From positions 1-20,882 of the forward strand of contig DATJPW010000022.1 in the NCBI GenBank assembly GCA_035506215.1: 20,882 nt of DNA. The letters run 5' to 3'. A program made the position numbers and the translations under genes. This stretch comes from DATJPW01 sp035506215. GTDB lineage: Bacteria; Desulfobacterota; Desulfomonilia; Desulfomonilales; Desulfomonilaceae. This document shows positions 1 to 5,501 of this stretch, piece after piece (position 1 is the first letter of the stretch; every line of letters starts with the position of its first letter). The notes below the pieces were generated by a model. That model did no database searches. It was not told the origin of the DNA and worked only from the letters and a program-made list of their open reading frames with translations.

Positions 1-111
1 ACATTCGGAATCAGGAAAATACCCGCGATTTTCGTAGTGCGTGACGCGGAGATCACAGCCTCCTTTGTAGGGCTGGTCCCAAAGAAGGCGATTGAACAGG
101 TCTTGAGGTGA
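1..111 (+). CDS. Thioredoxin-like protein, C-terminal 36 residues (5' truncated by window edge)
   Basis: Frame 1 is open from the first base to a TGA at 109-111. It reads TFGIRKIPAIFVVRDAEITA, followed by SFVGLVPKKAIEQVLR. This matches the C-terminal half of a thioredoxin fold: the cis-proline strand (GIRKIP), a beta strand with a turn (IFVVRDAEI), the conserved FVG...P segment, and a closing helix (KKAIEQVL). The CxxC active site would lie upstream, outside the window, so redox activity cannot be judged. It is most likely a thioredoxin or a thioredoxin-domain disulfide reductase. The identification rests on a short stretch and is moderately sure. Confidence 0.6.
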   Translation, partial: TFGIRKIPAIFVVRDAEITASFVGLVPKKAIEQVLR

Positions 112-563
112 CCGCTCGTCGCTCCGTTTCAACTAGAAAAAACGAAGACTTGCTTGACAACTGGTGATTATCTCTTCTGAATCTACGAGAAGAACCATGC
201 AGGGACCGTTAGTAGCCCGAAGACCCCCGCTGCGGTCGGGCCGCCTCGCCCTCATTTCCAGGTAACTTGTTAATTCCGGTAAGTTACGTAAGCCCACATC
301 AGCACCCTTTATTCCTTGAAAGATGTGGACCGGCTGTGAGCAGACAAGCCAAAGATTGTGTTTGACCGGGTCAGGATGGAGAGGTATGCTCAAAAGAGGG
401 ATAACACGGGCTTCTTCATCAATATGACGACGGTTTTGTTTTTTCTGGGCAGTGTGTGACCTTATATGTGCTGTCCCGGGATCAGAGGTAAACCAGTTCG
501 TAATCGTCTTGCGGACCCCGACAAGGTAAGGCCCCTTAGTCTTCCGGCCGGAGGGAGGGCAGC
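112..563. other. Intergenic region, no convincing gene
   Basis: These 450 bases hold no ORF with coding character. An 86-codon minus-strand frame (133-393) has no ribosome-binding site and a sequence that resembles no family I know. A small hairpin, GTAACTT (262-268) with AAGTTAC (281-287), is the only structure seen. The end of the stretch carries the ribosome-binding site of the next gene. Confidence 0.5.
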
Positions 564-1028
564 ATGAACAAGAAAGAGATCGACCCGGCGAACATACTGA
601 TCCGCACCATGAGAGAAGAGGATGTCGAGGCGATCACGCTTATCGACAGCATGTACTTCGGCGCCCCGCGACCGGAATATTATCGGGAAAAGCTCATAGC
701 GGCCACAAAAGGCGCGGGGATCAACACCTCGCTTGTAGCGGAGGTAAGCGGGGAGCTGGTGGGTTTCATCATGGGTCAGCTCTACATCGGCGAGTTCGGA
801 ATTCCGGAGAACACCGGCAATCTGGAGACAATAGGAGTTCATCCCATGGCCACAGGGAAAGGCGTGGCCAACAAATTGCTCGAGCAGTTCACGATGCAGA
901 TGACGAAACTTGGTGTGAGCAAGATTCACACGCTGGTTGACTGGGATGACAAGAACCTGATGCTTTTCTTGCATCGTTCCGGCTTTGTGCCGTCCAAGCG
1001 TCTCAGCTTGGAAATGAATCTGAAGTAG
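564..1028 (+). CDS. GNAT family N-acetyltransferase
   Basis: The 154-residue product has the size and layout of a single GNAT domain, which transfers an acetyl group from acetyl-CoA to an amine. An N-terminal strand with helices (residues 11-50) is followed by strand VAEVSGELVGFIMGQL (58-73). Motif A covers about residues 88-105, with the acetyl-CoA pyrophosphate loop at HPMATGKGVA. Motif B is at DKNLMLFLHRSGF (129-141), the usual Asn/Phe-rich helix followed by 'GF'. The ATG at 564 has a strong ribosome-binding site (GAGGGAGGG, 551-559). The substrate, small molecule or protein N-terminus, cannot be read from the sequence. The gene stands alone and ends in front of a hairpin terminator. Confidence 0.9.
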   Translation: MNKKEIDPANILIRTMREEDVEAITLIDSMYFGAPRPEYYREKLIAATKGAGINTSLVAEVSGELVGFIMGQLYIGEFGIPENTGNLETIGVHPMATGKGVANKLLEQFTMQMTKLGVSKIHTLVDWDDKNLMLFLHRSGFVPSKRLSLEMNLK

Positions 1029-1131
1029 CAAACGACCAAGATGTGTGAGCCGGATGGTCAGGAAATAGGCTCGTCTCGTAATAGTGAGCCTCAGACTCAG
1101 TGTTTCAACTGGTATGCCTCCAGCATTGACA

Positions 1132-1163
1132 GGAGGGATTCTGAGCGATTTTCAGATCCCTCC
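1132..1163 (+). terminator. Hairpin terminator after the acetyltransferase gene
   Basis: GGAGGGAT (1132-1139) pairs with ATCCCTCC (1156-1163). The stem continues as CTGA/TCAG after a one-base bulge, leaving a 7-base loop. A T-rich tract (CTCTTTGTGTGTTG) follows on the plus strand. The hairpin sits between two convergent genes and slightly overlaps the stop of the minus-strand gene, so it may serve both. Confidence 0.55.
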
Positions 1164-1490
1164 CTCTTTGTGTGTTGTTCTGATCTGTATCAATTCCCGC
1201 ACCGCGCTGAAAAACCTATCTATGACAAGGCCTTCAGACGAAAGGGCTTTGTTCGGATCCATCTGAGCGATCACCTGGACCCTTGAATCATGCCCGACCT
1301 TCAAGGAGATTCGCTCCTTTGACTTGAAAGGCCAACGGGATGGCTTTTGGGCCTCGATAATACCTTCCGATTGATTCGTACGGCTGATCTGAAGGCCCAG
1401 GGAAGAAAGAGCCTTCTCGCAGATTCCAAATAATTCTTCGTATGGGGACGAGAAGGATTTTGTCTTTTCAAGACGGAACGTAACCGACAC
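1152..1490 (-). CDS. Small hypothetical protein (112 aa)
   Basis: The protein begins with GTG (MSVTFRLEKTKSF). An AGAGGTG ribosome-binding site lies about seven bases upstream on the minus strand. The sequence alternates short strands and amphipathic helices: SPYEELFGICEKALSSLGLQ, IIEAQKP, ERISLKVG, RVQVIAQMD, and VIDRFFSAVRELIQ. This suggests a compact cytosolic alpha/beta domain. I see no signal peptide, metal motif or catalytic motif. The pattern of an N-terminal helix, a middle stretch of strands and a final helix recalls small lipid- or START-like folds, but that is only an impression. Coding status is supported by the ribosome-binding site, sensible composition and placement between two likely boundaries. 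No function is assigned. Confidence 0.55.
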   Translation of the reverse strand: MSVTFRLEKTKSFSSPYEELFGICEKALSSLGLQISRTNQSEGIIEAQKPSRWPFKSKERISLKVGHDSRVQVIAQMDPNKALSSEGLVIDRFFSAVRELIQIRTTHKEGGI

Positions 1491-1532
1491 TTGCTGGCAC
1501 CTCTAGAGGGTTGAGCCCCGTGTTTCTTGATC

Positions 1533-1627
1533 TTATACCAATTCGCATTCAAATCCCCCCGTTCCCCCCTTTAATAAAGGGGGGTTAGAGGGGATTTGCT
1601 TACAGACTTGAAAGCGAATTGGTATTA
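1533..1627. repeat. Nested palindromic intergenic repeat (MITE/REP-like)
   Basis: Two inverted repeats are nested. The outer arms ATACCAATTCGC (1535-1546) and GCGAATTGGTAT (1614-1625) match at 12 of 12 bases. The inner arms run from CAAATCCCC (starting 1550) to GGGGATTTG (ending 1598), with CCCCCCTTTA/TAAAGGGGGG at the core around an AATA loop. The element is about 95 bases long. It lies in the gap between a minus-strand and a plus-strand gene. The CAAATCCCC...GGGGATTTG core resembles the element at 4796-4833, so a dispersed family is likely. Confidence 0.75.
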
Positions 1628-1767
1628 CTGCAATCCTCGACAACAGATATAATACCGACTACACCAAAAAGCATTAGAACGGAAACGTTGCAAATTTTCT
1701 GCGGAACGCAGGCGCAACAAAGTGAAGCCCATTCGTCCCTGAAAATCAATTCAGTGCGGAGCGCAAC

Positions 1768-2097
1768 ATGGAAAGCGTGAACATCAAGACTGCGATTACC
1801 CTCTTTTGTTTGGGGATCATAGTCATTGCTGTGTGCATACCGCTTTACCTTGGCAAGATAAAGATGAATTGCGTTTACGGCTTTCGCATACGGAAGGCAT
1901 TTGAATCGGAAGAGAATTGGTACGAAATTAACAGGTATGGGGCCAAGGCTATAATGTGCTGGTCGGTTTTCATCATGGCGCTCGGGATCGCTTGTCTCTT
2001 TATCGATCCGGCGTCGGTGCTTACAGTTGCGAAGTTCGGCTTCGTTTCTTCATTGGTCCCAATTGCTCAAACCTTGTATCACGCGAGGCGGTTGTAG
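1768..2097 (+). CDS. SdpI-like small membrane protein
   Basis: The 109-residue protein has three predicted membrane segments (about 8-28, 61-79 and 84-104). Between TM1 and TM2 lies the hallmark SdpI/YhfL-type motif: Y37-G-F-R-I-R at 37-42, then EENWYEINRYGAK at 48-60. This matches the C-terminal domain of SdpI (PF13630), which in Bacillus gives immunity to the SdpC toxin. Stand-alone copies are common and mostly uncharacterised. No sdpA/B/C-like genes are next to it, so an immunity role is not implied. The ATG at 1768 has a weak GGAG about seven bases upstream. Confidence 0.8.
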   Translation: MESVNIKTAITLFCLGIIVIAVCIPLYLGKIKMNCVYGFRIRKAFESEENWYEINRYGAKAIMCWSVFIMALGIACLFIDPASVLTVAKFGFVSSLVPIAQTLYHARRL

Positions 2098-2432
2098 CCG
2101 GCAACAGAGCAGCAGCAAGATTGGTCCGACGTTTGATCCGGTTTGAAACTGCCGGTCTGAGTCAACCTCTCAGTTTGATTGACTAACCTACCCACTTTCC
2201 TCAACTCTGAAACAGTAAGTTCGCGATTCGATCCCTCGACGGCCCACCAGCAATTCATAAGGATCTCGCTGCATGGATTCAACTGAGGCGAGATTTTTTC
2301 TTAGAACTCTTTTCGTGTTCAGAGAATGAGGGCCTAAGTCACCACTAACGGTATCCACCTGCCGCTGCTGCGCCGGGACCCCAGAGTCTCGGCGCAGTTG
2401 CCCACAGCTCACGAGTACATGGAACTGTCCGT
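2098..2432. other. Intergenic region with no convincing gene
   Basis: Two overlapping minus-strand frames here (2079-2282 and 2188-2436) read through the antisense of a tRNA-3'-end-like sequence. That is a known source of spurious predicted proteins. Neither has a ribosome-binding site or a family resemblance, so neither is called. The tRNA-like sequence is listed separately. Confidence 0.45.
2225..2249 (+). other. tRNA 3'-end-like relic (possible attachment-site remnant)
   Basis: ATTCGATCCCTCG followed by ACGGCCCACCA resembles a tRNA T-loop, T-stem 3' strand, acceptor 3' strand and encoded CCA. The 5' half of the T-stem pairs with mismatches, and no matching acceptor 5' strand lies about 70 bases upstream. 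It is therefore not a functional tRNA. Fragments of this kind are left when an integrated element duplicates the end of a tRNA gene. This is a weak, pattern-based call. Confidence 0.25.
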
Positions 2433-2726
2433 TCAAGGCTCGTGGTAGATAGGGGTCCCCAGTTCGCCAAGACGAAAGAGGTTTAAGACGTGATGTCCAT
2501 CGTAATCGAGTATTCGTAAGTCATCCTGCTGGTGGAGGTCGCCGGTGATAACGTTGTAATGATGCCCGTACTTCTCTTTGGCCATGTCCAAAGGAACATC
2601 AAAGGCAACGAATTTCTTGATTCCCTTTGTTGCCAACTTTTCAACCAGGCGAGAATCCGTGAGCGATGCATACGAAGTCAAGATGACAATAGGTCCTGAA
2701 CCAGTAAAGAAGATGCCTGCCTTCAT
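2433..2726 (-). CDS. Small conserved-type hypothetical protein (97 aa)
   Basis: The minus-strand ATG is preceded by a clear AAAGGAG with six bases of spacing. The protein starts MKAGIFFTGSGPIVILTSY. It continues with a helix (LVEKLATKGIKKFVAFDVP), a hydrophilic middle with YGHHYNVITGDLHQQDDLRI, and the ending ELGTPIYHEP. The fold reads as a small cytosolic alpha/beta domain. There is no signal peptide and no membrane segment. I have an impression of a widespread deltaproteobacterial family of unknown function with the same first and last motifs, but cannot name it. The His/Asp-rich patch (GHHYNVITGDLHQQDD) could bind metal; that is speculation. Confidence 0.7.
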   Translation of the reverse strand: MKAGIFFTGSGPIVILTSYASLTDSRLVEKLATKGIKKFVAFDVPLDMAKEKYGHHYNVITGDLHQQDDLRILDYDGHHVLNLFRLGELGTPIYHEP

Positions 2727-3121
2727 GACACACTCCTTTCTGTTGTTTCTCCGTTCGGGGCCATACTCACGACTTGGTCACCGATCCGGATCGTGCGCAT
2801 GCCACTCCTCTCTCAAGAATTAGCTTTCATATCAAAGGCTTCACACAGGAATCATTACTGTGAACTAATGTGGGGGCGTGGCACGCGTGCGCCTCGAGAA
2901 TAGACAGAGGATTCACCTTGGCCCGGAGGGCCTCCCTGGAGATGTTGCCTCCTAACTCCATCAAATGTGCCTTCATACAATTAGACACATCACCGACTGG
3001 AAGGATTTCATACGAGCATCGTTTTGTCTGGACTCGGTCTCCTGACCTTGGCTCCCATTGAGTGATGAAAAACGGAAACATTCCTGGGCCTGGGTGGTTT
3101 AGCACGGGGCGACGAAAATAG
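2727..3121. other. Intergenic region with one weak ORF
   Basis: A minus-strand frame (about 2827-3081 from an ATG, 84 codons, beginning MFPFFITQWEPRSGDRVQTK) is open but has no good ribosome-binding site. Its upstream TTG extension would overlap the toxin gene. It resembles no family I can name, and a plus-strand frame (2870-3061) is equally open. It could be a decayed or very small gene; it is not called. Confidence 0.35.
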
Positions 3122-3454
3122 TCAGGTATCTTCTTCGTCCTTCTCAATCATGGCAAGCAGATATTGTGGGGTATACTTGGCAGTCAATGCTTTCAGTCTC
3201 CGGTAAATGTCCTTACGGTGACCGGCAGCTATGACAAATATCACCAAGAAATCGTCCTCTATCGCATAAATGATCCGGTAATCACCTACACGGATTCGGA
3301 AGTGATTCTCCGTAGCAGTGAGCTTCTTCACGCCGGCAGGCCGGGGATTTTCCGCCAACGAATCTATGGCTGCAAGGACTTTTGACCGGGCTCCTCCAGG
3401 AAGCCTTCTGATTTGACGCTGGGCTTTGGGGAAAATTAGGATGCGGTAGGACAC
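3122..3454 (-). CDS. RelE/ParE-superfamily toxin
   Basis: With a GTG start at 3454 the protein has 110 residues and begins MSYRILIFPKAQRQIRRLPG, the standard opening of RelE-type toxins. The core FRIRVGDYRIIYAI (52-65) and the C-terminal GHRKDIYRRL (78-87) carry the conserved Arg, His and Tyr positions of RelE-type ribosome-dependent mRNA endonucleases. ParE-like gyrase poisoning cannot be excluded. A TTG at 3469 would extend the protein by five residues and overlap the antitoxin by 14 bases. The GTG falls one base after the antitoxin stop and gives the canonical N-terminus, so it is preferred. The C-terminal tail (about 20 residues after YRRL) is longer than usual. Confidence 0.9.
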   Translation of the reverse strand: MSYRILIFPKAQRQIRRLPGGARSKVLAAIDSLAENPRPAGVKKLTATENHFRIRVGDYRIIYAIEDDFLVIFVIAAGHRKDIYRRLKALTAKYTPQYLLAMIEKDEEDT

Positions 3455-3455
3455 G

Positions 3456-3722
3456 CTACTTGGACTCAAGTTCTAATTCAGCCTTGAATTTCTCCCAGAG
3501 GAGCACACCTCCCTTTTCTATCGCTTCCTCTGTAGCCTCCAAAGATTCCAAGAGATCCACATAGTCTTCAAGTCTCTCGAAATATTCGAGGTCCTCAATA
3601 GGGATCACCGCCGCAATTGCCTTGTCGCCTTGCGTAAGTCTAACCCTCTCCTTGTTCCGCGCGGCACGCCGGACCTGAGCAGAATAATCTTGCTTTTCCG
3701 TTGGCGTCACAGTTTGAGGCAT
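3456..3722 (-). CDS. Phd/YefM-type antitoxin
   Basis: This 88-residue acidic protein lies directly upstream of the RelE-like toxin and should bind it and repress the operon. Residues 1-50 (MPQTVTPTEKQDYSAQVRRA, RVRLTQGDKAIAAVIPIEDL) follow the Phd/YefM DNA-binding pattern, including the 'G...AAVIP..D' strand-helix. A long acidic helix follows (residues 51-88), suited to wrapping the toxin. The ATG at 3722 has GAGGAG about nine bases upstream. A TTG 21 bases further up would include the ribosome-binding site in the coding sequence, so it was rejected. Confidence 0.88.
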   Translation of the reverse strand: MPQTVTPTEKQDYSAQVRRAARNKERVRLTQGDKAIAAVIPIEDLEYFERLEDYVDLLESLEATEEAIEKGGVLLWEKFKAELELESK

Positions 3723-3752
3723 GATTTTCAACTCCTCGAACAATTCAATTTA

Positions 3753-3779
3753 ATGATAGCACACAGCATATTGGTGTGC
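3753..3779 (-). promoter_or_regulatory. Toxin-antitoxin promoter with operator palindrome
   Basis: On the minus strand TGCTATCAT gives an extended -10 (TATCAT at 3758-3753), about 30 bases before the antitoxin ATG. Directly upstream, in the spacer, GCACAC (3759-3764) and GTGTGC (3774-3779) form a 6-base inverted repeat with a 9-base centre. An inverted repeat against the -10 is the usual place for antitoxin or toxin-antitoxin complex binding. No good -35 is visible, which fits an extended -10 promoter. The function is inferred from position. Confidence 0.5.
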
Positions 3780-4004
3780 ATTAATTGATTTAACGCCTCC
3801 CCATACGGATAGACACTCGTTTAATCGTCGCGTTCATAGCCACTAAATCACACGCGCTATGGAGCCTCTCCGCTCTAGCAGTAAATTGGAACGAACAGGA
3901 CTGATGAGTATAGCCTGCTGGTATCATTAGTATTATGAGGAGGCCAAGCGAGTATCACGGCGTGAATTGGGTGTCGTAACAAGGAAAATACTCAAGACCT
4001 AAAC

Positions 4005-4736
4005 CTAAGGGCGGCAGCCGCCGAACACTGCTAATTCAAAGTACTTGAAGAAGCAATCCACATCGGCGTATCCGATTTGCCGTAACCAGTCGCACTGAGA
4101 TTCAACCAAGGCAAAAATGTTCGCCTCCCGGTCGGGACGGTCAAAATACTCTTTCTCCACTGCGGCCTTTGTCTTATTCAATTTGCGCTGCACAGCAAGC
4201 TCATAAAGCGAATCCACCCTTATCTGATCCCACAGATCTGAAAGGCGTTCCGTAGGAGAGGCCACATGCTCCATGTTGATGAACATGCCTCCAGGACCGA
4301 GGACCTCGAAAATCTCCCCATATAGCCGCCGCTTACTCGTATCCGGCTGGTGGTGGATCGAGAATCCTGACACAACCAGCTCAAGGGGGGCATACTGCCG
4401 AACCGATTGCACCCATTCCGCTTGACCGTAATCGGCTTCACACAAATGGATCCTCTCCGCAAATCCGGCCAATTCAGTTTCAGCCGCGTTCAACATCGGT
4501 GGAGAATGATCCACGAGAACGCCGTTGGAGTCCGGAAACTCTGCCAAAATCACCGCGGCAAGGATCCCGTCACCACACCCGAGATCCATAAAGCGGCGAA
4601 CCGGACGTCCAAGACCTTTGATGACCGCGAGCATCACATCGATTTGTTCCCGCAGAAACGGCCGCGAACTCTTTCTATCCAGATAGTAGGCCACTGTGGA
4701 TTCTGACTTCCATACTGAATCGTTAATTTTACTCAT
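4005..4736 (-). CDS. Class I SAM-dependent methyltransferase
   Basis: The 243-residue protein has a Rossmann-type methyltransferase core. Motif I is DLGCGDG (51-57), which binds SAM. The acidic motif II residue follows the next strand (VLVDHS, D76). Motif IV is at about LELVVSGFSIHH (117-128), and the post-core LGPGGMFINMEHV resembles 'LKPGG' of this class. The N-terminal WKSESTVAYYLDRKSSRPFL lid is reminiscent of CmoA-like and other small-molecule methyltransferases. The acceptor is unknown. The gene is monocistronic on the minus strand, separated from the redox operon upstream by a hairpin repeat. The ribosome-binding site is weak (GAGTGA). Confidence 0.85.
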   Translation of the reverse strand: MSKINDSVWKSESTVAYYLDRKSSRPFLREQIDVMLAVIKGLGRPVRRFMDLGCGDGILAAVILAEFPDSNGVLVDHSPPMLNAAETELAGFAERIHLCEADYGQAEWVQSVRQYAPLELVVSGFSIHHQPDTSKRRLYGEIFEVLGPGGMFINMEHVASPTERLSDLWDQIRVDSLYELAVQRKLNKTKAAVEKEYFDRPDREANIFALVESQCDWLRQIGYADVDCFFKYFELAVFGGCRP

Positions 4737-4795
4737 GTTTCACTCATTCTGGCATAGGCGCTAGTTATGTACACTCAGAAGGCCACCAAACGGTC

Positions 4796-4873
4796 AAAAT
4801 CCCCCTTTTCTAAAGGGAGATTTAGGGGGATTTCCAACAAAATCCTCCCTCTCCCTCCTTTACCAAAGGAGGG
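4796..4873. repeat. Double palindromic repeat, possible terminator of the redox operon
   Basis: AAATCCCCC (4797-4805) pairs with GGGGGATTT (4825-4833). A second hairpin, CCCTCCTTT (4853-4861) with AAAGGAGGG (4865-4873), has an ACC loop and is perfect over 9 bases. The unit AAATCCCCC...GGGGGATTT matches the inner part of the 1533-1627 element in kind. On the minus strand the second hairpin lies downstream of the gene ending at 4926 and is followed a few bases on by an ATTTTG tract, so it could end that operon's transcript. Confidence 0.65.
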
Positions 4874-4925
4874 AACGTACCAAGTCGCCGCCAAAGACCC
4901 ATTTAGGGTTTGCCTACACTGCTCG

Positions 4926-5492
4926 TCAAGGATTATTGACCTGACCTACATCCAACCATTCGGCTAACGTGAATGCGTAATCCGGCTCCAAATGCCGACA
5001 GGAGTAAAGGAATACAGTCCCGATGGAAGTGGTGGTCCGAGCGATGTCCTGATATTCCCTCTGCCCACCCATTTCTTCCAAACAGTTTAGAATCTCTTCT
5101 TCAGTGAGGTCAAAGGGAGGCCCGCTGAAAATGTCCATAGGGACCGGCCGCGGGTAGATTTTAGAATTCTCCCGAACGACTTGAGCTATGACTGAAAGCG
5201 GGCCTTCCTCCTTGCTTAGAAGGATTTCCGCGTACGTTTCGCTCAGGCTCCGAGTGGAATAATAGTAAGGGGTCCCATTTCCCGCGGAAATTTCTCGGAG
5301 ATCTCCATTTTCTTCCAGTACCTCTCCGAGGATGGCTTCAAAATGCGATTTCTCATCCGCAACCCCTTGTTCTACAAGGCCTTGCTCGACAAGTTCGGTC
5401 CAAATCTCTTCGCATTGAGTGAGCTTGCCTGCTTCGCTCTTCTCCCGAATGATCTGCGCTATTTTCCGGCTGATTTCTTCTCGTTGCTCCAC
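4926..5492 (-). CDS. Unrecognised tandem-repeat protein, third gene of the YdhV-like operon
   Basis: This 188-residue soluble acidic protein is not one I recognise. Reading it against itself shows an internal duplication. Residues 10-92 contain IAQIIREKS, then ILGEVLEENGDLREI, then YYYSTRSLSETYAEIL. Residues 102-178 contain IAQVVRENS, then ILNCLEEMGGQREYQDI, then FLYSCRHLEPDYAFTL. The three blocks occur in the same order with similar spacing, so it is two copies of an 80-residue helix-rich module, winged-helix-like in appearance. The start is a GTG with AGAGGA overlapping the stop of the oxidoreductase nine bases upstream, implying translational coupling. E. coli has an uncharacterised gene (ydhW) in the same position after ydhV; homology cannot be judged here. 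An assembly or regulatory role for the oxidoreductase is inference. Confidence 0.8.
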   Translation of the reverse strand: MEQREEISRKIAQIIREKSEAGKLTQCEEIWTELVEQGLVEQGVADEKSHFEAILGEVLEENGDLREISAGNGTPYYYSTRSLSETYAEILLSKEEGPLSVIAQVVRENSKIYPRPVPMDIFSGPPFDLTEEEILNCLEEMGGQREYQDIARTTTSIGTVFLYSCRHLEPDYAFTLAEWLDVGQVNNP

Positions 5493-5501
5493 TTTGTCCT
5501 C

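Noticed and set aside
154..182. TTGACA at 154 as a promoter for the acetyltransferase
   Set aside because: No acceptable -10 at the right distance, and it lies 400 bases from the gene.
133..393. 86-codon minus-strand ORF before the acetyltransferase gene
   Set aside because: No ribosome-binding site, unusual composition and no family resemblance.
462..1031. 189-codon ORF antisense to the acetyltransferase
   Set aside because: It is the reverse-strand shadow of a clear GNAT gene.
2079..2436. Two overlapping minus-strand ORFs containing antisense of a tRNA-like end
   Set aside because: Antisense readings of tRNA 3' ends commonly give false proteins; no start signal is seen.
2827..3147. 106-codon minus-strand ORF (MRRTKKIPDYF...)
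   Set aside because: Starts at TTG inside the toxin gene, or at an ATG at 3081 with no good ribosome-binding site. The opposite strand is equally open. Kept only as a note in the gap entry.
3456..3743. Longer antitoxin start at a TTG (3743)
   Set aside because: It would place the GAGGAG ribosome-binding site inside the coding sequence; the ATG at 3722 fits better.
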